DNA of 64,000 nt from Mesorhizobium koreense (lineage in GTDB: Bacteria > Pseudomonadota > Alphaproteobacteria > Rhizobiales > Rhizobiaceae), in contig NZ_CP134228.1 of the NCBI RefSeq assembly GCF_031656215.1, positions 3,739,001 to 3,803,000 of the forward strand, read 5' to 3'. The position numbers were made by a program, and so were the translations under genes. Of the stretch, positions 56,168 through 64,000 are shown piece after piece (the stretch's first letter is position 1; every line of letters starts with the position of its first letter). The notes under the pieces are model-generated. The model had not been told where the DNA came from, searched no databases, and saw nothing but the letters and a program-made list of their open reading frames with translations.

Positions 56168-56701
56168 CTACTTCTTCTTGCCTTCCTTGCGAACGATCCG
56201 CTCGTCCGCGTATTTCACACCCTTGCCCTTGTAAGGCTCGGGGCCGCGGAACTCACGGATCTCCGCCGCAACCTGTCCAACCGCCTGCTTGTCGATGCCG
56301 GACACGACGATTTCCGTCGGCTTCGGCACCGCGATCGTGACCCCCTGCGGGGTCTCGTAAACGACGTCGTGACTGAAGCCCAGCGCAAGCTGCAGATTCC
56401 TGCCCTGCATCGCTGCACGGTAGCCGACGCCGTTGATCTCCAGGCGCTTCTCGAAGCCGTCCTTGACGCCCGTCAGGATGTTGACGATCTGCGTACGCGA
56501 CATGCCCCATTTGGAGCGTGCCGCCTTGGACTGGTCGCGCGGATCGACCTTGATGTGGCCATCGTCGAGCTTAACCAGAACCTCGTCGTTGACGACGAAT
56601 TTCAGTTCACCCTTCGGGCCTTTCGCGGTCACGGTCTGGCCGTCAACCGTCGCGGTCACACCCTGCGGCACGGAAACCGGCCTCTTTCCAATACGAGACA
56701 T
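56168..56701 (-). CDS. rplF: 50S ribosomal protein L6
   Basis: A 177-residue protein with two repeated domains. [20 protein letters not shown] starts it; the conserved C-terminal signature is [20 protein letters not shown]. Located between rpsH and rplR. Confidence 0.98.
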   Translation of the reverse strand: MSRIGKRPVSVPQGVTATVDGQTVTAKGPKGELKFVVNDEVLVKLDDGHIKVDPRDQSKAARSKWGMSRTQIVNILTGVKDGFEKRLEINGVGYRAAMQGRNLQLALGFSHDVVYETPQGVTIAVPKPTEIVVSGIDKQAVGQVAAEIREFRGPEPYKGKGVKYADERIVRKEGKKK

Positions 56702-56734
56702 TTCTTGTCCTCGCCTTTTCTTTCCTTGGCCCGA

Positions 56735-57133
56735 TCAGAATATCTGGCAGAGAATTTCGCCGCCGACGTTCTGCTCACGCGCTTCATGGTCGGCCATCAC
56801 GCCCTTGGGCGTCGACAGGATGGCGATGCCGAGGCCGTTGGCGACCTGCGGGATCGACTTCACCGACACATAGACGCGACGGCCGGGCTTCGAGACGCGG
56901 GCGATCTCGCGGATCACCGGCTGGCCCTCGAAATATTTCAACTCGATCTCGAGTTCCGACTTGCCGTTGTCATAGTCGACCTGGCTGTAGTCGCGGATAT
57001 AGCCTTCCGCCTTCAGCACATCGAGAACGCGGGCGCGAAGCGTGGAAGCTGGCGTCGAGACCTTATCCTTCTTGCGGCCGATGGCGTTGCGGATGCGGGT
57101 CAGCATATCGCCGAGAGGATCACTCACAGACAT
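56735..57133 (-). CDS. rpsH: 30S ribosomal protein S8
   Basis: A 132-residue 16S rRNA-binding protein; in enteric bacteria its homologue also represses the spc operon by binding its m[23 protein letters not shown] starts it and the signature [20 protein letters not shown] ends it. Confidence 0.98.
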   Translation of the reverse strand: MSVSDPLGDMLTRIRNAIGRKKDKVSTPASTLRARVLDVLKAEGYIRDYSQVDYDNGKSELEIELKYFEGQPVIREIARVSKPGRRVYVSVKSIPQVANGLGIAILSTPKGVMADHEAREQNVGGEILCQIF

Positions 57134-57145
57134 CTCAAACCCTCC

Positions 57146-57451
57146 TTACCAGCTCGACTTGACCAGGCCCGGCACAAGGCCGACGGCGCCGAGTTCGCGC
57201 AGCGCGATACGCGACATCCTGAGCTTGCGGTAATAGGCGCGCGGACGGCCCGTCACCTCGCAGCGGTTGCGGATGCGCGTGGCCGAAGAGTTGCGCGGCA
57301 GTGCGGCAAGCTTCAACTGCGCACGGAAGCGCTCCTCGATCGGCAGCTTCTGGTCCATGACGATGGCCTTCAGCTCCTTGCGCTTGGCCGCATAGCTCTT
57401 GACGAGAGCGCGGCGGCGCTTGTTCTTTTCGACTGCACTGGTCTTTGCCAT
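57146..57451 (-). CDS. rpsN: 30S ribosomal protein S14, zinc-independent form
   Basis: A 101-residue S14 of the long, non-zinc type; no CXXC pairs are present. [20 protein letters not shown] and [19 protein letters not shown] are diagnostic. ATG at 57451. Confidence 0.98.
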   Translation of the reverse strand: MAKTSAVEKNKRRRALVKSYAAKRKELKAIVMDQKLPIEERFRAQLKLAALPRNSSATRIRNRCEVTGRPRAYYRKLRMSRIALRELGAVGLVPGLVKSSW

Positions 57452-57477
57452 GTTGCTTTCCTTTTTCTCGCCTGCCG

Positions 57478-58035
57478 TTACTGCCGGAAGGGGAAGTTGA
57501 AGGCCTTGAGCAGCGCCCGGGCCTCATCATCCGTCTTGGCGGTCGTACAGACGATCACGTCCATTCCCCAGATCTGATCGACCTGATCGTAGTTGATCTC
57601 GGGGAACACGATATGCTCCTTGATGCCCATGGCGAAGTTGCCACGGCCATCGAAGCTCTTGGGATTGAGTCCGCGGAAGTCGCGAACGCGCGGCAGCGCG
57701 ATCGTGACCAGGCGGTCGAGGAATTCGTACATGCGGTCCTGGCGCAGTGTGACCTTGGCGCCGATCGGCATGTTCTCGCGGACCTTGAAGCCGGCGATCG
57801 AATTGCGCGCGTGGGTCACAATGGCCTTCTGGCCGGTGATGCGGCCGAGATCTTCCGCCGCGACGGAAGGCTTCTTGGAATCGCCCGTCGCTTCGCCGAC
57901 ACCCATATTCACGACGATCTTGTCGAGACGCGGAACCTGCATCTCGTTCTCGTACTTGAACTCTTCACGGAGCGCCTTGCGGATATTCTCGTTGTAGAGC
58001 TTCTTCAGCCGCGGCTCGTATACGGTCTTAGCCAT
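57478..58035 (-). CDS. rplE: 50S ribosomal protein L5
   Basis: A 185-residue 5S rRNA-binding protein. ATG at 58035 ([20 protein letters not shown]) was chosen; it overlaps the rplX end by 8 bases. Other motifs: [39 protein letters not shown] and [20 protein letters not shown]. Confidence 0.97.
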   Translation of the reverse strand: MAKTVYEPRLKKLYNENIRKALREEFKYENEMQVPRLDKIVVNMGVGEATGDSKKPSVAAEDLGRITGQKAIVTHARNSIAGFKVRENMPIGAKVTLRQDRMYEFLDRLVTIALPRVRDFRGLNPKSFDGRGNFAMGIKEHIVFPEINYDQVDQIWGMDVIVCTTAKTDDEARALLKAFNFPFRQ

Positions 58036-58342
58036 CGATGGTTTCTCCCGAGCGCTTGGCGACGCGCACCTTCTTGCCGTCCTTCTGGAAGGTGAAGCCG
58101 ACACGGGTCGGCTTGCCGTCTTTCGGATCGGCCAGCGCGATGTTGGACAGATGGATCGGCGCTTCCTTGGTGATGATGCCGCCTTCCTGGCTCTGCGTCT
58201 GGCGCTGGTGGCGCCGGATCAGGTTGACGCCGCGAACGACGGCGCGGCTATCCTTCGGAGATACGCTCACCACCTCGCCGGTGCGACCCTTGTCCTTGCC
58301 GGCGAGCACGACAACCTTGTCGCCCTTTTTGATCTTTTGCAC
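58028..58342 (-). CDS. rplX: 50S ribosomal protein L24
   Basis: A 104-residue assembly-initiator protein with a KOW motif ([20 protein letters not shown]). The start is GTG at 58342, with AAGGAG 8 bases upstream. The frame stays open far upstream, but only this part is L24. It overlaps rplE by 8 bases. Confidence 0.96.
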   Translation of the reverse strand: MQKIKKGDKVVVLAGKDKGRTGEVVSVSPKDSRAVVRGVNLIRRHQRQTQSQEGGIITKEAPIHLSNIALADPKDGKPTRVGFTFQKDGKKVRVAKRSGETIDG

Positions 58343-58353
58343 TTTCCGGCTCC

Positions 58354-58722
58354 TTACAGCACTTCGGGCGCGAGCGAGATGATCTTCATGTGGTTCTTGG
58401 CGCGCAGCTCGCGCGGCACCGGCCCAAAGATACGCGTGCCGACCGGCTCTTTCTTGTTGTCGACGAGGACCGCCGCATTCTTGTCGAACCGGATGACGCT
58501 GCCGTCGGGACGGCGGATGTCCTTGGCCGTGCGCACCACGACCGCCTTCATCACATCGCCCTTCTTCACGCGGCCGCGCGGGATAGCCTCCTTGACCGAG
58601 ACGACGATGATGTCGCCGACGGAGGCATATTTGCGCTTCGAGCCGCCCAGCACCTTGATGCACATGACACGACGCGCGCCGGAATTGTCGGCGACATCGA
58701 GGTTTGTTTGCATCTGAATCAT
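58354..58722 (-). CDS. rplN: 50S ribosomal protein L14
   Basis: A 122-residue protein. [20 protein letters not shown] and the family signature with [20 protein letters not shown] are clear, as is the ending [17 protein letters not shown]. Confidence 0.98.
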   Translation of the reverse strand: MIQMQTNLDVADNSGARRVMCIKVLGGSKRKYASVGDIIVVSVKEAIPRGRVKKGDVMKAVVVRTAKDIRRPDGSVIRFDKNAAVLVDNKKEPVGTRIFGPVPRELRAKNHMKIISLAPEVL

Positions 58723-58784
58723 GACTGACCGCTTTCCTGATTATCCGGGTCGGGATGCGCCCTCCCCGGCTGTCCTTGCTTTTC

Positions 58785-59027
58785 TTACTGCGCCTGCTCT
58801 TCGGTGATGACGGTCCAGCGCTTGCGGCGCGAGATAGGCGCGCATTCCTGGATGAACACCGTATCGCCGACCTTGTGCGCGTTCGACTCGTCATGCGCCT
58901 GATACTTCTTCGTGCGGCGCACGGTCTTCTTCATGGCCGGATGCGTGAAACGGCGCTCGACATCGACAACGACCGTCTTCTCGTTCTTGTCGCTGACGAC
59001 GGTGCCCTGCAGGATGCGCTTTGGCAT
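58785..59027 (-). CDS. rpsQ: 30S ribosomal protein S17
   Basis: An 80-residue OB-fold protein. [20 protein letters not shown] and the segment VEAR-like [20 protein letters not shown] with [20 protein letters not shown] identify S17. Confidence 0.97.
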   Translation of the reverse strand: MPKRILQGTVVSDKNEKTVVVDVERRFTHPAMKKTVRRTKKYQAHDESNAHKVGDTVFIQECAPISRRKRWTVITEEQAQ

Positions 59028-59037
59028 GGTCTTGTCC

Positions 59038-59238
59038 TTATGCCTTCTTGCCGGCGGCCTTCTCGGCCGCGATCGTCTTGATGCGCGCTATGTCACGCCG
59101 AACCTGGCGGACGCGCGCGGTTTTCTCGAGCTGTCCGGTCGCCTTCTGGAAACGCAGGTTGAACTGCTCCTTCTTCAGCTTGGCCAGTTCGTCATTCAAC
59201 TGGTCTGGGGTCATTCCCCGGGCTTCATCGGTCTTCAT
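59038..59238 (-). CDS. rpmC: 50S ribosomal protein L29
   Basis: A 66-residue helical-hairpin protein near the nascent-chain exit. ATG at 59238 ([20 protein letters not shown]) is preferred to a TTG two codons upstream. [20 protein letters not shown] and [11 protein letters not shown] are diagnostic. Confidence 0.96.
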   Translation of the reverse strand: MKTDEARGMTPDQLNDELAKLKKEQFNLRFQKATGQLEKTARVRQVRRDIARIKTIAAEKAAGKKA

Positions 59239-59252
59239 GGCCAAAACCCTTC

Positions 59253-59666
59253 CTATTCCGCGATGCGCTGGACGAAGCGCGTCCTGACCGAGAGCTTGGC
59301 GGCGCCGAGACGAAGCGCTTCGCGCGCGGTCTCCTCATCGACACCGTCGAGCTCGAACATGATGCGGCCGGGCTTCACCCGGCAGGCCCAGTAGTCGACA
59401 GCGCCCTTGCCCTTGCCCATGCGGACTTCGGTCGGCTTGCCAGTCACCGGAACGTCCGGGAAAATGCGGATCCAGACACGGCCCTGGCGCTTCATCTGGC
59501 GCGTGATGGCGCGACGGGCTGCTTCGATCTCGCGTGCCGTCACCCTGTTCGGCTCCAGCGCCTTCAGTCCGAAAGCGCCGAAGTTCAAATCCGTGCCACC
59601 CTTGGCAACGCCATGGATGCGGCCCTTGAACTGCTTGCGGTAAGTCGTGCGCTTTGGCTGCAGCAT
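59253..59666 (-). CDS. rplP: 50S ribosomal protein L16
   Basis: A 137-residue protein near the A site. [19 protein letters not shown] starts it; [20 protein letters not shown] and [20 protein letters not shown] carry the L16 signatures. Confidence 0.98.
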   Translation of the reverse strand: MLQPKRTTYRKQFKGRIHGVAKGGTDLNFGAFGLKALEPNRVTAREIEAARRAITRQMKRQGRVWIRIFPDVPVTGKPTEVRMGKGKGAVDYWACRVKPGRIMFELDGVDEETAREALRLGAAKLSVRTRFVQRIAE

Positions 59667-59697
59667 CTTGTGTTACTCCAGATTCTTCCTGCCCTTG

Positions 59698-60405
59698 TCA
59701 GGCGTTCTCGCGGCGGCGACCGCCGCCATGCGTGTGGTCGCCTTCAACCGCACGACGCTCCGACGCCATCGGGTCGTGCTCGAGGATCTCGCCCTTGAAT
59801 ACCCACACCTTGACGCCGCACTTGCCGTAGGCGGTGTTCGCCTCGGCCGTGCCGTAATCGACATCGGCGCGCAGCGTGTGCAGCGGCACGCGGCCTTCAC
59901 GATACCATTCCATGCGCGCGATCTCCGCGCCGCCGAGGCGGCCCGAGCAGTTGATGCGGATGCCCTCGGCGCCGAGGCGCATCGCCGACTGGACGGCACG
60001 TTTCATTGCGCGGCGGAAGGCGATACGGCGCTCGAGCTGCTGCGCGATCGACTGCGCGATCAGCGTGGCATCGGTCTCCGGCTTGCGCACTTCGACGATG
60101 TTGAGATGCGTTTCGGCGTTGGTCATCTCGGAAAGCCTGCGACGCAGCTTCTCGATGTCCGCACCCTTCTTGCCGATGATGAGGCCTGGGCGCGCCGAAT
60201 GGATGGTGACCCGGCACTTCTTGTGCGGGCGCTCGATGACGACCTTGGACACCGCGGCCTGCTTCATCTCCTTCATAATGAGATCGCGGATCTTGATGTC
60301 CTCGTGCAGAAGCCTGCCGTACTCGCCGGTATTCGCATACCAGCGCGAATCCCAGGTCCGGTTGATGCCGAGACGCAGACCGATCGGATTGACTTTCTGG
60401 CCCAT
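59698..60405 (-). CDS. rpsC: 30S ribosomal protein S3
   Basis: A 235-residue protein with an N-terminal KH domain ([20 protein letters not shown]) and the S3 C-terminal signature ([20 protein letters not shown]). [20 protein letters not shown] starts it. The start codon overlaps the rplV stop (TGATG). The tail is His/Gly/Arg-rich. Confidence 0.98.
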   Translation of the reverse strand: MGQKVNPIGLRLGINRTWDSRWYANTGEYGRLLHEDIKIRDLIMKEMKQAAVSKVVIERPHKKCRVTIHSARPGLIIGKKGADIEKLRRRLSEMTNAETHLNIVEVRKPETDATLIAQSIAQQLERRIAFRRAMKRAVQSAMRLGAEGIRINCSGRLGGAEIARMEWYREGRVPLHTLRADVDYGTAEANTAYGKCGVKVWVFKGEILEHDPMASERRAVEGDHTHGGGRRRENA

Positions 60406-60794
60406 CAGGCGGCCTCCACTTTCTCTTCGACTTCCCTGACGACGATGGTCAGGTTGGCGAACGGCTTCTCGATACGGCTGGCGCGACCGCGACCGCGCGC
60501 ATGAAAGCGCTTCATGACGATCGATTTACCGACATAGGCTTCCGCCACGATCAGCGCGTCGACGTCGAGGTCGTGATTGTTCTCCGCGTTGGCGATGGCC
60601 GATTCCAGCGTTTTCTTCACGGTGCCGGCGATACGCTTGCGCGAGAATTCGAGGTCCGACAGCGCAGTCGCCACCTTCTTGCCACGGATCAGCGCGGCAA
60701 CCAGGTTCAGCTTCTGCGGGCTGATGCGGATCGTGCGCAGCACGGCGCGCGCCTCGTTATCCTCAAGCCGCCGCGGAGCCTTTGGCTTGCCCAT
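60405..60794 (-). CDS. rplV: 50S ribosomal protein L22
   Basis: A 129-residue exit-tunnel protein. ATG at 60794 ([20 protein letters not shown]) was chosen; upstream in-frame codons overlap rpsS and are not L22-like. [20 protein letters not shown] and [20 protein letters not shown] are diagnostic. Confidence 0.97.
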   Translation of the reverse strand: MGKPKAPRRLEDNEARAVLRTIRISPQKLNLVAALIRGKKVATALSDLEFSRKRIAGTVKKTLESAIANAENNHDLDVDALIVAEAYVGKSIVMKRFHARGRGRASRIEKPFANLTIVVREVEEKVEAA

Positions 60795-60796
60795 GA

Positions 60797-61075
60797 TTAT
60801 TTCCTCTTCGCCTTCTTGTCCGCGCCGTGACCGTAATAGGTGCGCGTCGGGGAAAACTCGCCGAACTTGTGGCCGACCATGTCTTCCGACACGGAGACCG
60901 GAATATGCTTCTGGCCGTTGTAGACACCGAAGGTCAGGCCGACGAACTGCGGCAGGATCGTCGAGCGACGGCTCCACATCTTGATGACCTCGTTACGGCC
61001 GCCCTCGCGCACCTTGTCGGCTTTCTTCAAAAGATAGCCGTCGATGAACGGGCCTTTCCAAACTGAACGGGACAC
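60797..61075 (-). CDS. rpsS: 30S ribosomal protein S19
   Basis: A 92-residue head protein. The start is GTG at 61075 ([20 protein letters not shown]). [20 protein letters not shown] and the ending [20 protein letters not shown] are typical. Confidence 0.97.
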   Translation of the reverse strand: MSRSVWKGPFIDGYLLKKADKVREGGRNEVIKMWSRRSTILPQFVGLTFGVYNGQKHIPVSVSEDMVGHKFGEFSPTRTYYGHGADKKAKRK

Positions 61076-61090
61076 TGGAGAACCCTTTCC

Positions 61091-61924
61091 TTAGCTCTTG
61101 CGCTGGTGGCGCGAGCGCATGATGAACTTGTCGGTCGCCTTGTTGGACCGCGTCTTCTTGCCCTTGGTCGGCTTGCCCCAGGGCGTGACCGGATTGCGGC
61201 CGCCGGAGGTGCGGCCTTCACCGCCGCCATGCGGATGGTCGACCGGGTTCATGGTGACGCCGCGATTGTGCGGGCGCTTGCCCAGCCAGCGCTTGCGCCC
61301 GGCCTTGCCGAGACTGATGTTGCCGTGGTCGGGGTTGGAAACCGCCCCCACCGTCGCCAGGCAGGAGCCGTGGACGACACGCTGCTCGCCTGAATTCAAG
61401 CGCAGGATCGCCCAGCCCTGGTCGCGGCCGACAAGCTGCGCATAGGTACCGGCGGAACGAGCGATCTGGCCGCCCTTGCCCGGCTTCAGTTCCACGTTAT
61501 GCACGATCGTGCCGACCGGCATCGACGACAGCCGCATGGCGTTGCCGGGCTTCACGTCGGCGCTCTCGGCAGCAATCACGGTATCGCCAGCGACCAGGCG
61601 CTGCGGCGCCAGGATGTAGGAAAGCTCGCCGTCCTCATACTTGACCAGCGCAATGAATGCCGACCGGTTCGGATCGTATTCGAGCCGCTCCACCGTCGCC
61701 GGCACGTCGAACTTGCGCCGCTTGAAATCGATGACGCGATAGGTGCGCTTGTGACCGCCGCCCTGGAAACGAGCGGTGATACGGCCGGAATTGTTGCGAC
61801 CGCCCTTGGAGACCAGACCTTCGGTCAGTCCCTTCACCGGCTTGCCACTGTAGAGGCCGGAGCGATCGACGATGACCAGCTGGCGCTGGCCCGGCGTGAC
61901 CGGATTGTAATGTTTGAGTGCCAT
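61091..61924 (-). CDS. rplB: 50S ribosomal protein L2
   Basis: A 277-residue protein at the peptidyltransferase centre. [20 protein letters not shown] starts it; the catalytic-centre signature [18 protein letters not shown] is present, as are [20 protein letters not shown] and the basic C-terminus. Confidence 0.98.
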   Translation of the reverse strand: MALKHYNPVTPGQRQLVIVDRSGLYSGKPVKGLTEGLVSKGGRNNSGRITARFQGGGHKRTYRVIDFKRRKFDVPATVERLEYDPNRSAFIALVKYEDGELSYILAPQRLVAGDTVIAAESADVKPGNAMRLSSMPVGTIVHNVELKPGKGGQIARSAGTYAQLVGRDQGWAILRLNSGEQRVVHGSCLATVGAVSNPDHGNISLGKAGRKRWLGKRPHNRGVTMNPVDHPHGGGEGRTSGGRNPVTPWGKPTKGKKTRSNKATDKFIMRSRHQRKS

Positions 61925-61943
61925 TATCCTCTACCTCGGCTTC

Positions 61944-62237
61944 TCAGAGACCGGTTGCGACGTCGATTGAATCGCCGTCGGCCAGCGTCACGACCGCCTT
62001 CTTCATATCGCCCTGCCGGCCGATGGTGCCGCGAAAGCGCTTCACCTTGCCCTTGCGCACGAGCGTGTTCACGCCGGTGACCTTGACGCCGAACAGCGCC
62101 TCGACCGCAGCCTTGATTTCCGGCTTCGTCGCCTTCTTTGCGACGTTGAAAACGACCTGGTTCTGCTCCGACGCCATCGTCGATTTCTCGGTAATGGCCG
62201 GGCTGACGATCACATCGTAGTGGCGAAGATCCGTCAT
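61944..62237 (-). CDS. rplW: 50S ribosomal protein L23
   Basis: A 97-residue protein at the tunnel exit that docks trigger factor and [23 protein letters not shown] and [20 protein letters not shown] are diagnostic. Its ATG overlaps the rplD stop (ATGA). Confidence 0.97.
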   Translation of the reverse strand: MTDLRHYDVIVSPAITEKSTMASEQNQVVFNVAKKATKPEIKAAVEALFGVKVTGVNTLVRKGKVKRFRGTIGRQGDMKKAVVTLADGDSIDVATGL

Positions 62238-62854
62238 TTGAACCGCTCCTGGAGGGCCTCGACCGCCGCCTTGGAAAGGACCAGCGTGCCGCGACGCAGA
62301 ATGTCATGGACGTTGATGCCCTGAACCGGCAGCACGTCGATATTGGGAATGTTCGACGCCGCGCGCTTGAAGTTCTGGTCAAGCTCGGCGCCGCCGATCA
62401 TCAGCGCATTGGAAAGACCGAGCGCCGCAAGGCTGGAAACAAGCGCCTTCGTCTTGGCGTCCTTCACCGAAAGATCGTCGATGACGATCAGGCTGGACGA
62501 TTTCGCCTTGGCCGACAGCGCATGCTTCAGACCGAGCGCGCGGACTTTCTTCGGCAGGTCGTGCGAATGATCGCGCACCACAGGGCCGTGTGCCTTGCCG
62601 CCGCCGCGGAACTGCGGCACCCGCGCGGAAGAATGACGGGCGCGGCCCGTGCCCTTCTGCTTGTACATCTTGGCGCCGGTGCGGGAAATCTCCGCGCGGC
62701 CCTTCGCCTTGTGCGTGCCCTGCTGTTTCGTGGCAAGCTGCCAGCGCACGACGCGCTGCAGGATGTCTTCGCGCGGATCGAGCCCGAAAATCTCATCGGA
62801 AAGCGTCAGCTTCCCGGCGTCCTTACCGGCGAGGGTTGTTACCTTGAGATCCAT
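62234..62854 (-). CDS. rplD: 50S ribosomal protein L4
   Basis: A 206-residue protein lining the exit tunnel. The tunnel loop [20 protein letters not shown] is intact, with [20 protein letters not shown] following. In E. coli L4 also represses the S10 operon; such control is not shown here. The start overlaps the rplC stop by one base (TAATG). Confidence 0.97.
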   Translation of the reverse strand: MDLKVTTLAGKDAGKLTLSDEIFGLDPREDILQRVVRWQLATKQQGTHKAKGRAEISRTGAKMYKQKGTGRARHSSARVPQFRGGGKAHGPVVRDHSHDLPKKVRALGLKHALSAKAKSSSLIVIDDLSVKDAKTKALVSSLAALGLSNALMIGGAELDQNFKRAASNIPNIDVLPVQGINVHDILRRGTLVLSKAAVEALQERFK

Positions 62855-63576
62855 TATTCGGCCCCTTCATTCGCCGGAGCGGCTTCAGCCTTGTCGGACT
62901 TGGCGGCACGGATGGCGGCCGGCTTCGGCGCGTCCTTGGGAAGCGCAAACTTCACCGCATCGCGCACCATGATCCATGCGCCCTTCGAACCGGGCACTGC
63001 GCCGCGCACCAGGATCAGGCCGCGCTCGCCATCGGTGGAGACGATCTCGAGGTTCTGCGTGGTGACGCGCACATCGCCCATGTGCCCGGCCATCTTCTTG
63101 CCCTTGAACACCTTGCCGGGGTCCTGGCGCTGACCGGTGGAGCCGTGGGTGCGGTGCGAGACCGAGTTACCGTGGGTGGCGCGACCGCCGCCAAAATTGT
63201 GGCGCTTGATCACGCCCTGGAAACCCTTGCCGATCGTCGTGCCGGTCACATCGACCCGCTGGCCGGGAACGAAATGCTCCACGGTCAACTCCGCGCCGAC
63301 TTCCAGCATGTTTTCCGGCGACACACGGAACTCGGCGACCTTGGCCTTCGGCTCCACGGAAGCCTTGGCGAAATGGCCGCGAAGCGCCTTCGTCGTGTTC
63401 TTGACCTTGGCCAGCCCGACGCCGAGTTGGACCGCCGTGTAGCCGTTCTTCTCTTCGGTGCGCTGAGCCACGACCTGGCAGTTCTCCATGCGGAGAACCG
63501 TGACCGGAACATGCTCGCCCGCATCGTTATAGATGCGGGTCATTCCCACCTTCTGTGCAATTACACCTGAACGCAT
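62854..63576 (-). CDS. rplC: 50S ribosomal protein L3
   Basis: A 240-residue protein near the peptidyltransferase centre. [20 protein letters not shown] starts it; [20 protein letters not shown] and [20 protein letters not shown] are the L3 signatures. It carries a C-terminal Ala/Lys/Glu-rich extension (about 30 residues) seen in rhizobial L3. Confidence 0.97.
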   Translation of the reverse strand: MRSGVIAQKVGMTRIYNDAGEHVPVTVLRMENCQVVAQRTEEKNGYTAVQLGVGLAKVKNTTKALRGHFAKASVEPKAKVAEFRVSPENMLEVGAELTVEHFVPGQRVDVTGTTIGKGFQGVIKRHNFGGGRATHGNSVSHRTHGSTGQRQDPGKVFKGKKMAGHMGDVRVTTQNLEIVSTDGERGLILVRGAVPGSKGAWIMVRDAVKFALPKDAPKPAAIRAAKSDKAEAAPANEGAE

Positions 63577-63634
63577 CGGTTCATCTTCCTTCAGAGGAGC
63601 CTTTGGTTTTCCGCCGGCTCATGGAATTGGCTCG

Positions 63635-63943
63635 TTAAAGCTTGATCTCGACATCCACACCGGCAGCAAGATCAAGCTTCATCAGCGCATCGACCGTCTG
63701 CGGGGTCGGATCCACGATATCGAGCAGCCGCTTGTGCGTGCGCATCTCGAACTGCTCGCGGCTCTTCTTGTCGATGTGCGGCGAGCGGTTGACCGTGAAT
63801 TTCTCGATACGCGTCGGCAGCGGAATGGGGCCGCGGACATTGGCGCCGGTACGCTTGGCGGTCGACACGATCTCGCGCGTCGAGGCATCGAGCACCCGAT
63901 GATCGAACGCCTTGAGGCGAATGCGGATATTTTGTCCGTTCAT
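63635..63943 (-). CDS. rpsJ: 30S ribosomal protein S10
   Basis: A 102-residue protein and first gene of the S10 series in this window. [20 protein letters not shown] and [20 protein letters not shown] are diagnostic; S10 also acts as NusE in antitermination. The upstream neighbour (probably tuf) lies beyond the window. Confidence 0.98.
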   Translation of the reverse strand: MNGQNIRIRLKAFDHRVLDASTREIVSTAKRTGANVRGPIPLPTRIEKFTVNRSPHIDKKSREQFEMRTHKRLLDIVDPTPQTVDALMKLDLAAGVDVEIKL

Positions 63944-63965
63944 GTCAATTTCCTTGTCCGCCGGA

Positions 63966-63985
63966 GCGGGGGAAGGTTCCCCCGC
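63966..63985. other. 20-bp GC-rich palindrome upstream of rpsJ
   Basis: Perfect 9-base arms gcgggggaa/ttcccccgc around a 2-base centre, about 22 bases before the rpsJ start. No T run follows on the minus strand, so it is not a plain terminator. It could be part of the S10 leader or of the gap after an upstream tuf gene; the window ends 15 bases beyond it. Confidence 0.5.
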
Positions 63986-64000
63986 ACCCGCGCCGGACCC

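Overview
This is a high-G+C chromosomal window from an alphaproteobacterium of the order Hyphomicrobiales (Rhizobiales). Three things point there: the acpXL/fabF/fabF/adh/lpxXL cluster for attaching a very-long-chain fatty acid to lipid A, the str/S10/spc/alpha ribosomal order with adk between secY and rpsM, and rhizobial-type palindromic repeats between genes. A Phyllobacteriaceae-like genus (Mesorhizobium/Nitratireductor/Aquamicrobium relatives) is my guess; the family cannot be proved from this sequence alone. I see no tRNA, rRNA, CRISPR array, intact transposase, prophage or plasmid functions.

Layout. 1-5.1 kb: 3' end of accC, then aat, facing dnaE. 5.2-10.0 kb (minus strand): ArsR-type regulator, ATM1-type ABC exporter and GNAT acetyltransferase as one unit, plus a small membrane protein and a LysM envelope protein. 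10.1-18.9 kb: LOG-family nucleotide hydrolase, rarD, cimA, then a tightly overlapped minus-strand run (cysS, VOC, GFA, pip), a 54-residue small ORF, an ArgO/LysE exporter, a hypothetical protein and an SRAP (YedK-like) protein. 19-22 kb (plus strand): Nudix hydrolase, TIGR02301-like protein, two conserved hypothetical proteins and a metallophosphoesterase. 22.1-27.2 kb: VLCFA/lipid A cluster. 27.1-31.7 kb (minus strand): a cytoplasmic molybdoenzyme complex most like SoeABC sulfite dehydrogenase. 31.8-38.8 kb: L,D-transpeptidase, then an M20 peptidase with a complete peptide-type ABC importer. 39.1-44.9 kb: a one-carbon/corrinoid module. 45-49.5 kb (minus strand): degP-like protease with rarA, and a PhoA-type alkaline phosphatase. 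49.6-64 kb (minus strand): rpsJ to rplQ, 27 genes including secY, adk and rpoA.

The most interesting region is 39.1-44.9 kb. It holds a small PF13769-like protein, a MetV-like (MTHFR C-terminal, cysteine-rich) protein, a MetF-like reductase, a methyltetrahydrofolate:corrinoid methyltransferase and a RACo-like 2Fe-2S/ASKHA corrinoid reactivator. These parts resemble the methyl branch of acetogens, but in a presumably aerobic alphaproteobacterium and with no CODH/ACS or corrinoid protein nearby. A 22-bp palindrome precedes the methyltransferase gene, and the methyltransferase and the activator carry similar Arg-rich C-terminal tails. Either a multi-protein (split) methionine synthase or catabolic demethylation feeding tetrahydrofolate would fit.

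Other points: the first ketosynthase of the VLCFA cluster has lost its catalytic cysteine and one histidine; fabZXL is absent from its usual place after acpXL; and six composite inverted-repeat elements of two families sit between genes, with none in the ribosomal operon.
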